This document shows, piece by piece, positions 1-8,969 of a DNA stretch of 38,798 nucleotides. Below the pieces are notes generated by a model that was not told where the DNA came from, did no database searches, and was given only the letters and a program-made list of their open reading frames with translations. The position numbers and the translations under genes are program-made. Each line of letters starts with the position of its first letter. The stretch's first letter is position 1. This stretch comes from Anaerolineae bacterium (GTDB lineage Bacteria; Chloroflexota; Anaerolineae; Promineifilales; Promineifilaceae). Location of the stretch: assembly GCA_015486215.1 (NCBI GenBank), contig WFSA01000148.1, positions 1 through 38,798 of the forward strand. The letters are read 5' to 3'.

Positions 1-60
1 AAGTGCCTGTCCTCACGAAGGTGGGAATGGGGGCGGGAATGACAACTTTGGTAGTTAAAT
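1..60. repeat. Repeat family F, partial copy at window edge
   Basis: The text matches the right half of the family F element at 24956-25080 (a GCCTGTCCTCACGAAGG-type stretch, then GCGGGAATGACAACTTT). The left half lies before the window start. Non-coding. Confidence 0.6.
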
Positions 61-67
61 AAATCGA

Positions 68-213
68 CATGGTTCATTTTTGATGAAATGATCTTTACAC
101 TTTTTGGGCGACCCAGCGGGTCGCCCCTACGATTCCCTCCTGTAGGGGGCGATTCGCTGAATCGCCCAACACAAGATAAATTGTAAAGATGGTTTGCCCA
201 ATTTTGAACCATG
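68..213. mobile_element. MITE-like element, family G (CATGGTTCA ends)
   Basis: The element begins CATGGTTCATTTTTGA and ends TTTTGAACCATG, giving terminal inverted repeats. The inside carries smaller hairpins such as GGGCGACCC/GGGTCGCCC. A second copy is at 20497-20642, a third starts at 38611, and a right-end fragment is at 8039-8071. The left ends share a preceding CGA. There is no coding capacity and no clear target duplication. Confidence 0.65.
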
Positions 214-247
214 CCAATAAATCTTCGTTCCTTATATATTTTTTTGA

Positions 248-359
248 GTATCTTCTCAATAAATCGTGGACAAGACTTGACAAATTTCGTCAGCACTTTA
301 TTTTACACGAGTATCATTAGGAAAATTTGTCAAGTCTCCTCAGAATACTGAGAAGATAC
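248..359. mobile_element. MITE-like element, family A, copy A1
   Basis: A 112-bp element with ends GTATCTTCTCA / TGAGAAGATAC and an inner inverted repeat (TTGACAAATTT / AAATTTGTCAA). It is nearly identical to 8858-8969, 27439-27550 and 38493-38604. No exact target duplication is visible. Its right end abuts a family C fragment, so it may have inserted into that element. Confidence 0.8.
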
Positions 360-416
360 ATTTCGATCACGAAAACGATCACGATCACGAATTAAGGCGA
401 GGTTGCAATCGCCCTA
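360..416. repeat. Repeat family C, right-end fragment
   Basis: CGATCACGA-type short repeats are followed by GAGGTTGCAATCGCCCTA, the end of the family C element seen complete at 14768-14975. The left part is missing or was displaced by the family A element next to it. The fragment sits just upstream of the transporter gene. Confidence 0.7.
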
Positions 417-439
417 TTGTTTTGAGTGGAGGAACAACA

Positions 440-2812
440 ATGTTTAAAAATTATATAGACCCCATAGAAGGAGAAAAGGCTAAGAAGAAATTGCCGCAGC
501 TGATGGTAGAAGGGTTGCTGTTGGGCGGCACAGGGTTAGGCGTACTCGCCTTGATTTTTGAGATCGCTGCCGACGCATTCAGTGTCGCCGCTTATCAAAC
601 CTTACTCGCCATTCATGGTGCCGACGGACAGCATACTGTCGCCATCGCCGCTTTTATCGCCCTGTCTATAATGCTTTTTGTCGGCATCGTGCCTGCATAT
701 AAAGCGGGCGCGTATCTAAAGCCAAACGCAGGTGGTAGCGGCCCTTTGGTTGAGGCGATTGGCCCGCCCCAAATGAGATGGCTCTCATGGGTTGGCACGA
801 GTTTGTTCTTCCTTGACGCTGTTCTCACCATCATCATCAGCTCTATATCCGCTTCGGATGTGACGATGCTTGTTATGCCTCAATTAGCTTCTTATCGGCT
901 CATTCTCGCGGAAGTTTTTGCCTTTTTCATCATGGTCGTCCTTGTTTTGATGGGGCCGAAGAAGGCTGTCCCCCTATTTTTATTAGGTGGTGCTGCGTTT
1001 ACTATCTTTACAATCGCGGCTTTAGCAATGGTCAGTTTGACTGCCGCTGGCAACGCTGAATGGGCATTTTTAACAGATGGTATTGTCACCCGCCTACAGA
1101 TGGATGGGATTGTATCCGAAGTCGTTCGTGCAGAGACGGTTGTTCTTAGCACGGCACTTATTTTCAAACTGTTCTTCGCCTCTATGTCTAGCGCCATGCT
1201 TGGTTTTTCTGGATATGAGGTTATTCCTGCCAGTGGTAAACATGCGGCTCGCCCAAAATGGAAGGTGATTAATACCGCTTTGACATTGGCAGCGATCTTT
1301 TTGATCGGGACGGGTATGATGCAGTTGTACGCGGCCAAGCAGTGGGACATTCCAGCAACAGAGGGATATAGCACCTTACTGATTGAATATGAAATCGACG
1401 CGGTTCAATTGATGAGCAACGGCCGTTTAAATGCTGATTCTATCAAAGTGACGGGCGACGATACCGTTCATGCGCAAGAGTTCATCGCTGAACAAGAGGC
1501 GGAGCATGGAGCCGAACATGCGGAGGGGATGGCTCTGGATGAAGTCGCCTTTGATATAGCTGTTGCCCGTACCATCAAGGAAGTGATGCCTGATAATTCG
1601 GCAGGCGGGGTGTTCCTATTTGTTGCTGGTTCGTTGTTAGCTGTCATCTTGCTGTTGGCGCAGGGTGGTGGATATATTGGTGGAGCGGCCGTTGCCGCCA
1701 ACGCTTCCCGTTTAGGCCGCTTGCCCAAATTCTTCTTGAATGATCGGATCGGTATTGGGATTATTTGGGCTGTTTCGGCCACCCTTATTCCTATCATTCG
1801 TGAAGTTGTGGTTGTCGAGGCGTATTACGCCTTTGGCTTTGTCAGTGCCTTTGTGATTACCAGCACCACCGTCGTATTTGTGCGCGATGATGTGCTGATA
1901 AAGCGGGGAATCACCCCCGGCTCGGCCGAAGCGAAATCGCTCAAATTCGCAGGTGTGCGCGGCATGATCGCCAGCTACTTTATGATGATCGTTTTGGTGA
2001 CCCAAAAAACGAGCGCATTACCAGTTATTATCGTTGGTGGATTGCTCATCACTGTTTTTCAACTGTATTATGCTAATGGTGGTTTCAAACGTAAGACGGG
2101 AAAAACTGCACCGCATCTTGCTATTGTGCCGGGCGTTCTTCCTTCTCATGTGAATGGATTGCAACGCGCCCATGATAAAGCGCGGCAGCACGGTATTGTT
2201 GATGCATTGGAAGAGTTGCTGGCAGCACCCGGTTTTGTAGTGAAGTTTAATCTCGCCCCAGACCGTATTCGTAAATTAGTCGGCTATTTATACAATATCT
2301 CGCCTAAATTGCTCTTTCCAGAAGGGGATGATCATCACGGCCGTATAGAAGAGCCGAGCGTCGATTTGGAAGAGACGTATCGGAATGCGTATGATCACAA
2401 AGATGAGTTGGCACGGCGCATTGAGGAGTACTCTCATACGGGCATTTTTATGTTTATTCATAATTATCATGCCAATTTAATCAATGAAGAAAACGGCCGT
2501 GATGCCCGATTTGTGCAGCAAGCGATGATAAACGCGCTCTTCCCGCTGATCGATGATGCGATCATTTGGAAAGAGTACCGCGATTTTAAAGCAGAACGAC
2601 AGCCAGAAGAGGTGTGGCAATTCTGTCGGCAACGGTATTTATGGGCGAAAAATCAGTGGCCTAATCTGAGCGGTCGAATTGTCACTATCTGGACATTGCA
2701 AGATTTTGGCTTGATCCCGATGGATATTGATGTGACGACTGTTGTTACGGTGGAAGACGGCCGTGAGCGTATGGCGGTTAATTTTAGCGGCATATTGGAA
2801 GAGGACGAGTAA
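440..2812 (+). CDS. APC-superfamily-like amino acid/cation permease with a large cytosolic C-terminal domain
   Basis: A 790-residue integral membrane protein. I place the start at the ATG at 440 because GGAGGA lies just upstream; a TTG at 422 in frame is less likely. Residues from about 20 to 560 hold roughly ten to twelve hydrophobic helices. The stretch MLGFSGYEVIPASGKHAARP followed by a membrane helix resembles the APC-family G-E/Y-V region after TM6. An acidic, His/Glu-rich soluble loop (about residues 340-380) interrupts the membrane part. The last ~200 residues (from about KTGKTAPHLAIVPG) are soluble with no recognised domain. The substrate cannot be read from sequence. The gene is monocistronic and convergent with the macroglobulin gene. 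The superfamily is probable, the specificity unknown. Confidence 0.65.
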   Translation: MFKNYIDPIEGEKAKKKLPQLMVEGLLLGGTGLGVLALIFEIAADAFSVAAYQTLLAIHGADGQHTVAIAAFIALSIMLFVGIVPAYKAGAYLKPNAGGSGPLVEAIGPPQMRWLSWVGTSLFFLDAVLTIIISSISASDVTMLVMPQLASYRLILAEVFAFFIMVVLVLMGPKKAVPLFLLGGAAFTIFTIAALAMVSLTAAGNAEWAFLTDGIVTRLQMDGIVSEVVRAETVVLSTALIFKLFFASMSSAMLGFSGYEVIPASGKHAARPKWKVINTALTLAAIFLIGTGMMQLYAAKQWDIPATEGYSTLLIEYEIDAVQLMSNGRLNADSIKVTGDDTVHAQEFIAEQEAEHGAEHAEGMALDEVAFDIAVARTIKEVMPDNSAGGVFLFVAGSLLAVILLLAQGGGYIGGAAVAANASRLGRLPKFFLNDRIGIGIIWAVSATLIPIIREVVVVEAYYAFGFVSAFVITSTTVVFVRDDVLIKRGITPGSAEAKSLKFAGVRGMIASYFMMIVLVTQKTSALPVIIVGGLLITVFQLYYANGGFKRKTGKTAPHLAIVPGVLPSHVNGLQRAHDKARQHGIVDALEELLAAPGFVVKFNLAPDRIRKLVGYLYNISPKLLFPEGDDHHGRIEEPSVDLEETYRNAYDHKDELARRIEEYSHTGIFMFIHNYHANLINEENGRDARFVQQAMINALFPLIDDAIIWKEYRDFKAERQPEEVWQFCRQRYLWAKNQWPNLSGRIVTIWTLQDFGLIPMDIDVTTVVTVEDGRERMAVNFSGILEEDE

Positions 2813-2835
2813 GGTAGATAGAGAAAATTGTCGAT

Positions 2836-2872
2836 CAAGGTGACAGGCACTTACCAAGTGCCTGTCACCTTG
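2836..2872. repeat. Family H core hairpin between convergent genes
   Basis: Near-perfect palindrome CAAGGTGACAGGCACTT / AAGTGCCTGTCACCTTG with a short loop. The same hairpin forms the centre of the family H elements at 8579-8668 and 11970-12050 and stands alone at 30480-30513. Two of the four copies lie between convergent genes. There is no U-tract, so a classical terminator role is not supported. Confidence 0.75.
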
Positions 2873-2899
2873 AAGTCTGGCTATTTGCTTTTAAGTCAC

Positions 2900-5800
2900 T
2901 TATCCTTCTACGACCGTCAACAACAACGGCCGTTCCTCCCCATTAACGCCCGGATTATAATAATCATACGCACTGCTCGCGGGCGTTTGCGCCTTGAGCG
3001 GATATTTGGCCGTCATGCGATAGCTGAATTTGAACGGCTCCGTGCCGTTTAAACCGCCCAGATAGACGATGATCTGCCGTCCCGTCAGCTCATATTTTTC
3101 GATCGTTGTGCCGACATAATCGGCGGGCAGGTCGCTGGAGCGGGCGACGAGAGCGTTGAGGTCTTCCGCGTTGACCGTGAAGCCGGGCGGGATGCCCAAA
3201 TCAATGAGTGCCCAATCGGCCGTTCCCTCCGCCTCATTCATTTTTACCATCACATTCACCGTCACCGCATCATTCACCGCTAACTCCGTGCGGTCGTAAC
3301 TGACGGCGATTTCCACCAACTCCTTCTCGGTGAACAGATCGGGATGCGCGTCCAGCGCGTCGTAAGGCAGATAGTAGCTGCCCGTGACTTGGTACATCAA
3401 CTTCCCTTCCCCTTCCACATGGATGTCTATCACATTGTCGCCCAGCGCGATGTCGCTGAAGGTGACCATCTGCACCACGTCGAAATTGCTCTGGTTGACG
3501 GAGACGGTGCGCGTTTGGCCGTTGTTGAGGGTGACGGTGACCGTCGCATCCAGATTTTCGGACGCTTTTTCGGCGGCGGTGATGAACGCTTTTAACGATA
3601 AGATCGTCGTCTGCGTCGTGTGCCAATTGCCAAAACTGTCCTTGCTGGCGATGAGGCTGTTCAGCCCCGCTTGTGCCAAATCCATCCGATAGCTACTGCG
3701 GAGATATGCCAATGCGGCTAAGGCGGTCGTTTCGATGCTGCCCACGTCGCCATAACTGCCCATCACCGTTGCGTCCTGCGTCTCCCATCTCGCTGCGCCG
3801 TCGGTGATGGCGGCGAAATCGGCCAATCTATCAAGCGCAGTGCGCGTGCTGTCGTGCAATGTGCTCCCCTTCGCCTCATCATAGGCGACAAGCGCATTGG
3901 CGATGAGAGCCAACTCATACGGATCGCTGACGCTGCTCATGTTTTCGCGCAGATAGTTGACCCCGTTCTGCGTGCCAGATTCGTCGGCAAAGCCCGCATC
4001 GGACAAGCCCCAGACGACGTAGGCGGTGACAGGGATCGGTTTGATCTGCGTTGTCAATTGGCTTTCGCGGAAGCCCTCACTGCTTGACCATGAGCCGTCG
4101 CTCGCTTGAATGGAGAGCAGCCAGTAGCCGATGCGTTCGATGAGGGCGGGGTCTACATTGTATATTTGGCTCATGTCGAAGAACTCTTGTAAGCCGTAAG
4201 CGGTCAACATCGGGTCTGCGGGCGGCTCGCCAAAGAGACTGAATGAGCCGCTTTTGTTGCCGACCTCAAACGTCGTCAGCCGTTGGTAGCCGAGATTGAT
4301 GTACTCTTCCGCTTTGAACTGCACTTCGGGGGCGATTTGCCCCGTCGCTTGCAGATAGTTGAGGGCGAGGACGTTGGGGTAGGTGCTGGATGATGTTTGC
4401 TCAAAACAGCCAGACGGCATTTGGAACAAACTGTCCAATCCTTCGACTACTTGGCTGGCGAGACCGGGATACACTTTGACGGTCAGGTTTTGTGTGCCGG
4501 CAATCGCTTCGGCGGGGATGGGGATCGTTGTGTTGACATCTGTTTCTGCATCCATACGGTCAGATTCAGTGAAGAAAATCTCTTTGCCGTCGGGGTAAAC
4601 TTGCACCTGCTTGACGATGGCATCGCTCATCGTGTCGCCGATGGCGGTGATTTGGAACGGTTTTGCGCCAAATTGCACCGCTTTGATGCGGAAATAGACG
4701 ACGCTGATATCGTTTGGCGCGATGGTGATCGTCTTTTGTGCGTCGTCGAGCAGTTCAAACCAGCTTTCTTGCTGTAAGGTTAAGTCTACTTGCTGGCTGT
4801 CGGGCTGATAGTTGAACACGCCGACGGGGATGCTGACTTCATCCCCCACCGTGAGCGCGAGTGGCAGATCGAGGTCAATGAAAAACTCTTGGAAGACGCG
4901 CAGGGGGGCGGTGCTGCTACCTAAACGGCCGTTTTGCGTAGACGCTAACGCCGTCATGCGCCATGTGGTGATCGAGTCAGCGACGGGGATGTCAATTGTT
5001 ATATTGCCGTCCGCGTCCGTCTCGCTATCGGGTAGCCAGAGCATCGTTTCGGGGAAGTATTGACGCAGGCGGGGCGGTTCACTGCCCGTTTCCCCGCTTT
5101 GGGCGAGACTTTTGTCGGCGGCGGCATCAGCGGCGACAGGCATAGCCGTATCCATAGCCGCCCCCTCAAAAACCATATTATTTTCCATCAGCATCATATC
5201 ATTGCCGCCGCGCATTCCCATGCCGCCGCCTTGCGCCATCAAGCCTGCAAGGGGTATGGTTAATGTGCCTAATGCGACGAATAGAGCGGGAACTGCCGTT
5301 CCCCATCGCCGATCAAACATAAATCCAGCCGAGCGCATCAGATATGCGAGCGGCAGTAAGAACAAAGCCAGTGCGGCTGCGCCCATGTCGCTTAGATAGA
5401 AGTCGCTTATATCGTCAATCACCCCCATCCCGACCGCCAACAGGATAAAGAGCAGTGTTAAGCCCGTCACCCATCCCAACGCATTATCTCCTTTGCGCCG
5501 TGCAACGATGGCGAGAATGATGAAGCTGATCAGAACGATTGGTACGAGGACAGCGGTAATGGGATCGCCGTTGTACCAGAAAAATTCATTGATGAGGTAG
5601 AAGATGCCCGATATAAAGATAAATGATAAGAGGCCGAGCGCAATCGTTATCCCCACTTTTTTGAGAAAGCTGCCAGAACGCCAGACGGCGGTGACAGTGA
5701 ACCCTATTGCGGCCACAGGGATGAGTATCAATAGCCAAAAGAGGAGTTTGCTCAGATTGGTGAAGTAGATGCCTTGCTGATCGTAAGCGATTTGCATGTT

Positions 5801-7804
5801 TGCGTCATGGGAGTTGATGTTAAGGGTGTGATCGGTGGTCATCAACGCAGCTTCTGCCAGCGACGCTTTGGCCGCTCCTTCCTGTGCCTGCCGCAAAAGC
5901 GGGTCGCTGACCGGCTCGCCGCCGATTAGATCGCCGATTAGATCGCCGATTAGATCGGGGACAGAAAAGCCGTGCAGTTCATATTTGGGCTGCAAAAGTT
6001 CCTCTTCTAGCATGAAATACAGTTTGGCAAAGCCTGCGTCTTGCTCGGCAAGGGCGAAGACCGCTTCGTCCACGACGGCCAGCCCGATGGCTGAGGCCGC
6101 CCCTGTGCCGTCTTGATCGGTGACGTTGATGTTGAGAACGGCCGTGTTTCCCGGCCGATATGTTTCTTGGTCAGTCGTCAGCGTCACCGCTAATTCGTCG
6201 GCATTGTCCACCAATACGATGCGCGTGTCGCGTGCCATCAATCCTGAACGCAAAATTTTGTAAGCACGCAGTTCTAGCGTGCCGAAGAGGTCGGGGGTGA
6301 GGTCAATCGCTGCTTCCGCACGGCCGTTTTCCACCTTAATCGCGCGGGTGCTGACTGTCTGCCCCTCGCGGATGATGTCCAAATAAATTGTGCCAGAGGG
6401 GGCGGAGGTGAGTAAGGTCAGGTTCATCGTCCCGCCAACTTGGTACACGGGACGGTCGGGGCGCAGCAAGACGGACTCTTCTTGGTATACGCTGTCGAAG
6501 TAGAAGTATTGGTCGGCGCGATTGCCTTGTGGATCAACGGCCGTTATATTGACCTCTTGATACGAGTCTTCGGGGGTGAATGGGATTTCTGCTAGCCCGT
6601 ATTCGCCCGTTTCGACGGTGATTATCTCGTTTCCTATGGACATCTCGAGTGAGGCGGGGGCGGGACGGCCGTCGGGATAACTAATCAGCACATACAAAAT
6701 GTTTTCTACGCCGGGACGGAATTGGCCGCCTTCGGGGATGGCGTTGATGATCAAATTGCTGCCGGTGACGGGGAAGGTCAGCCCTTCGCTTTGGGTGTGG
6801 TTGGTCTGATCGGTGACATGTGCCTGCAAGTAGAATGTGCCTGTGCCGCCGTCTAAATCGGTGCCGACGATGTAGTCGGGCAAGGTGAAGGTGAAGGGAA
6901 AACGGCCGTTCTCATCCGTCGTCCCCTGCACGGTGAACACCCCCTGCCGCTCAAAATCAAAGGTGAACCCTTCGAGCGTGATCTCTGCGTTGCTGACTGC
7001 TTTGCCGAAGAAGTACGCCGCGTCAACTGTGCCGTTGACAAGTGCGCCAGGTTGGTAATACGGCCGCTCCGTCTCCACGCTAATGTTGAATTTTGGTAGC
7101 ACATACCGCTCCACCGTAACTGTTTTTTCTGAAGAGACCCCGTTCAGAATGGCGGTGATTTTATACGCGCCGCTGTTGACCTGATCGGCTAATTGGAAAT
7201 CGGTAAACGCCACACCAAAATCGCTTGTCGTCTGCGTTTCACGGAAAATAGTGTTCCCTTTGCCGTCGGCAATGATCAGTTCCATCTTCATCTTAGCGGC
7301 CGGAGCGAGGTCAAACGTGGAGAGAGCCAACGCCCGCAGATGGATGATTTGGCCGGGTTGGTAAAGCGGTTTGTCGGTACTCAACAGCACGCGGTAATCG
7401 CGGCTGATGGCGACGGTCTGCTCGATGCTGTCTTTGCCCAAGCGGGATTTTGTGTTAATGATGAGTGTATATCCCACATTTTCGTCATCAGGAACGGTGA
7501 AATTCAGTTCCGCGCCGCCGTTTTCGTCCGTTTTGCCGTCATAAATGACGATCTCATCGCCGCTGGGCGACTTCAAGATGGCTTCAACATCAGCATTGGG
7601 CAGCGGGGCGGCATCGCTACTGTCGCGCACGGCGACGCGCATGGCGGCTTGGCTGCCGGGTACAAGCTGGCTCTGTCCTAATAGGATGGTTTCGTGTTGG
7701 CTGAGGTGGTCGGGCAGATTGTAGTAGTAGATGGAAACGGCCGTTAAGCCCAGAATAAAAACGAGCGCGCCGAGTGCGCCCCATACTTTTCTTAATTTGA
7801 ACAT
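2900..7804 (-). CDS. Alpha-2-macroglobulin-like thioester protein with an inserted six-helix membrane domain
   Basis: A 1634-residue envelope protein of the bacterial alpha-2-macroglobulin family, expected to trap proteases or bind targets through a thioester. The ATG at 7804 has GGAGG upstream. Residues 8-30 form a signal anchor. Macroglobulin domains follow (TDKPLYQPGQ-type MG2 near 140; VLPKFNISVETERPYYQPG near 235). The A2M segment is near 910-1010, the thioester motif is C1133-F-E-Q1136 in a helical TED domain (about 1100-1430), and the C-terminus (about 1500-1634) resembles a receptor-binding MG domain. Unusually, residues about 685-857 hold six hydrophobic helices between the MG and A2M parts, preceded by a DLIG tandem repeat (near 615-629). 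An even helix number keeps both halves on the same, presumably outer, face. No penicillin-binding protein 1C neighbour is present. Confidence 0.85.
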   Translation of the reverse strand: MFKLRKVWGALGALVFILGLTAVSIYYYNLPDHLSQHETILLGQSQLVPGSQAAMRVAVRDSSDAAPLPNADVEAILKSPSGDEIVIYDGKTDENGGAELNFTVPDDENVGYTLIINTKSRLGKDSIEQTVAISRDYRVLLSTDKPLYQPGQIIHLRALALSTFDLAPAAKMKMELIIADGKGNTIFRETQTTSDFGVAFTDFQLADQVNSGAYKITAILNGVSSEKTVTVERYVLPKFNISVETERPYYQPGALVNGTVDAAYFFGKAVSNAEITLEGFTFDFERQGVFTVQGTTDENGRFPFTFTLPDYIVGTDLDGGTGTFYLQAHVTDQTNHTQSEGLTFPVTGSNLIINAIPEGGQFRPGVENILYVLISYPDGRPAPASLEMSIGNEIITVETGEYGLAEIPFTPEDSYQEVNITAVDPQGNRADQYFYFDSVYQEESVLLRPDRPVYQVGGTMNLTLLTSAPSGTIYLDIIREGQTVSTRAIKVENGRAEAAIDLTPDLFGTLELRAYKILRSGLMARDTRIVLVDNADELAVTLTTDQETYRPGNTAVLNINVTDQDGTGAASAIGLAVVDEAVFALAEQDAGFAKLYFMLEEELLQPKYELHGFSVPDLIGDLIGDLIGGEPVSDPLLRQAQEGAAKASLAEAALMTTDHTLNINSHDANMQIAYDQQGIYFTNLSKLLFWLLILIPVAAIGFTVTAVWRSGSFLKKVGITIALGLLSFIFISGIFYLINEFFWYNGDPITAVLVPIVLISFIILAIVARRKGDNALGWVTGLTLLFILLAVGMGVIDDISDFYLSDMGAAALALFLLPLAYLMRSAGFMFDRRWGTAVPALFVALGTLTIPLAGLMAQGGGMGMRGGNDMMLMENNMVFEGAAMDTAMPVAADAAADKSLAQSGETGSEPPRLRQYFPETMLWLPDSETDADGNITIDIPVADSITTWRMTALASTQNGRLGSSTAPLRVFQEFFIDLDLPLALTVGDEVSIPVGVFNYQPDSQQVDLTLQQESWFELLDDAQKTITIAPNDISVVYFRIKAVQFGAKPFQITAIGDTMSDAIVKQVQVYPDGKEIFFTESDRMDAETDVNTTIPIPAEAIAGTQNLTVKVYPGLASQVVEGLDSLFQMPSGCFEQTSSSTYPNVLALNYLQATGQIAPEVQFKAEEYINLGYQRLTTFEVGNKSGSFSLFGEPPADPMLTAYGLQEFFDMSQIYNVDPALIERIGYWLLSIQASDGSWSSSEGFRESQLTTQIKPIPVTAYVVWGLSDAGFADESGTQNGVNYLRENMSSVSDPYELALIANALVAYDEAKGSTLHDSTRTALDRLADFAAITDGAARWETQDATVMGSYGDVGSIETTALAALAYLRSSYRMDLAQAGLNSLIASKDSFGNWHTTQTTILSLKAFITAAEKASENLDATVTVTLNNGQTRTVSVNQSNFDVVQMVTFSDIALGDNVIDIHVEGEGKLMYQVTGSYYLPYDALDAHPDLFTEKELVEIAVSYDRTELAVNDAVTVNVMVKMNEAEGTADWALIDLGIPPGFTVNAEDLNALVARSSDLPADYVGTTIEKYELTGRQIIVYLGGLNGTEPFKFSYRMTAKYPLKAQTPASSAYDYYNPGVNGEERPLLLTVVEG

Positions 7805-7898
7805 ACTGTTGCCTCCGAATCAGGTATCGTTTACGGCAGATTGTACTGCCTTGTCTTTGTACAACGAAATGGGGGGCGGCTTTGTTCCATAATGCAGA

Positions 7899-7931
7899 AA
7901 AGCCGCGCTTTTGCTGAAAGCGCGGCTTTTT
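7899..7931. terminator. Strong hairpin with U-tract, no obvious owner gene
   Basis: AAAGCCGCGCTTT and AAAGCGCGGCTTT form a 13-bp perfect stem with a 5-nt loop, followed by T residues on the plus strand and A residues before it, so it could work both ways. It lies 95 bp upstream of the macroglobulin start. No intact gene ends into it, so it may be left from a lost gene or block read-through into the macroglobulin gene. Confidence 0.7.
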
Positions 7932-7933
7932 CG

Positions 7934-8037
7934 GTGTGACTACAGCAGATTATGGAAATAAACAGATGTTTTCTCGACTGCACCATCCGTTTATTTCTTT
8001 CATTTGTTGTTGTCACCCCAAAATATTGAAGGGTTAC
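7934..8037. mobile_element. MITE-like element, family B, truncated copy B1
   Basis: Matches the right two thirds of the family B element at 33065-33207 (GTGACTACAGC...; TTTATTTCTTTCAT; TTGTCACCCC; end GGGTTAC). The left end is missing where it meets the hairpin at 7899-7931. Confidence 0.75.
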
Positions 8038-8038
8038 A

Positions 8039-8071
8039 CTGTAAAGATGGTTTGTCCTGTTTTGAACCATG
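8039..8071. repeat. Family G right-end fragment
   Basis: TGTAAAGATGGTTTG followed by TTTTGAACCATG matches the right end of the element at 68-213. The remainder is absent. Confidence 0.6.
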
Positions 8072-8087
8072 CCCGGATTTCTTTGTT

Positions 8088-8226
8088 TTAGGCCATTTCT
8101 AAATTCAAATCACCCAAAACTTTGATTGTTATTCCCGCGTAGGCGGGAATCCACTCCTCGAAAACATATGGATTCCCATCTTCATGGGAATGACAAACGT
8201 ATAATTATTTTTCATAAATGGCCTAA
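8088..8226. mobile_element. MITE-like element, family F, copy F2
   Basis: Ends TTAGGCCATTT and AAATGGCCTAA form terminal inverted repeats. The middle carries TTATTCCCGCGTAGGCGGG and related hairpins. Other copies are at 11629-11891 and 24956-25080, with a partial copy at 1-60. Non-coding. Confidence 0.7.
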
Positions 8227-8290
8227 AGCAAAACTTTTGATTTATGAACCATATCGTTTGTCTTAATAATCTTAATACTCTGCGCCCCAT

Positions 8291-8472
8291 CCTCCAAACC
8301 GCACTGTTAAATTCCAAATTTACGCCGTTTTTAGCAGCTCCGCAATTGACATAACATGTGAATTGCGGGGAATTTATGCGTTATGATTGTCGTGATCGTA
8401 TTTCGTGATCGGGTTTTTCGATTTTCGATCACGATTACGATCACGAATTAAGGCGAGGTTGCAATCGCCCTA
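8291..8472. mobile_element. MITE-like element, family C, copy C2
   Basis: A copy of the element at 14768-14975 in opposite orientation, with the left end trimmed at CCTCCAAA. It contains the GCAATTGACATAACATGT stretch, several CGTGATCG-type short repeats and the terminal GAGGTTGCAATCGCCCTA. Confidence 0.75.
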
Positions 8473-8578
8473 AAAAATGTTGAAAAAAACTGCGATCAAA
8501 AAAATCTTGTGGTATACTTCGCCCGCATCCGCATAGCACGAACAAAAATTTAGGCACACCCCATGAACAAAATCCTTA

Positions 8579-8668
8579 GGGAAAACTCGTAAATAACTGT
8601 GGCCAAGGTGACAGGCACTTGGCAAGTGCTTGTCACCTGAAAGTCCAAAGTTAAAAACGAACCTTCCC
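8579..8668. mobile_element. MITE-like element, family H, copy H1
   Basis: Starts GGGAAAACTCGTAAATAACT and ends in the inverted counterpart AACGAACCTTCCC, with TTA on both sides. The core is the GGTGACAGGCACTT hairpin. It interrupts the protoglobin pseudogene about five codons after its start. Related elements: 11970-12050 and 25092-25207. Confidence 0.75.
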
Positions 8669-8857
8669 TTAACGACTTGATTGCTCTCGTCGGCTACACA
8701 GAGGTTGACGCACAAACTTTACGCATCGTTGCGGCTCAAACATAGCCGTGGGGGAAAGCGATAACGGCCGTTTTCTACGACACCGTTTATATACACGTAT
8801 GGCGGCCGTTTTTCGCAGAGGCGAACGCCCCGCTCGTGAAGAAATGTTCATGCAATG

Positions 8858-8969
8858 GTATCTTCTCAATAAATCGTGGACAAGAGTTGACAAATTTCAT
8901 CAGCACTTTATTTTACACGAGTACCATTAGGAAAATTTGTCAAGCCTCCCCAGAATACTGAGAAGATAC
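8858..8969. mobile_element. MITE-like element, family A, copy A2, with 8-bp target duplication
   Basis: A 112-bp element with GTATCTTCTCA ends. ATGCAATG occurs directly before (8850-8857) and directly after (8970-8977). Removing the element plus one copy restores continuous protoglobin-like coding (MQWYILLTSG), which proves insertion into a pre-existing gene. Confidence 0.92.

Noticed and set aside
95-283. Short open frame starting MSSLVHDLLRRY, and similar frames at other family A copies (8669-8893, 27272-27511, 28106-28348, 38501-38683)
   Set aside because: These frames arise from the family A sequence read in one phase; they run into unrelated flanks at each copy and have no ribosome binding site.
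2836-2872. GGTGACAGGCACTT hairpin as bidirectional terminator
   Set aside because: Position between convergent genes fits, but there is no U-tract on either strand and the same hairpin occurs inside a mobile element elsewhere; kept only as a repeat.
3270-3626. Long frames on either strand within the macroglobulin gene (also 7193-7681 on plus)
   Set aside because: They lie wholly inside a well-supported 1634-residue gene, have low-complexity or biased composition and no start signals.
8400-8450. Tandem CGTGATCG / CGATCACGA units as a possible CRISPR or iteron array
   Set aside because: Units are 8-11 bp without unique spacers, occur inside family C elements at several loci, and no cas or replication gene is near.
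8748-8930. 60-residue plus-strand frame upstream of the globin-like segment
   Set aside because: It reads the protoglobin pseudogene partly in the wrong phase and then into a mobile element; not a separate gene.
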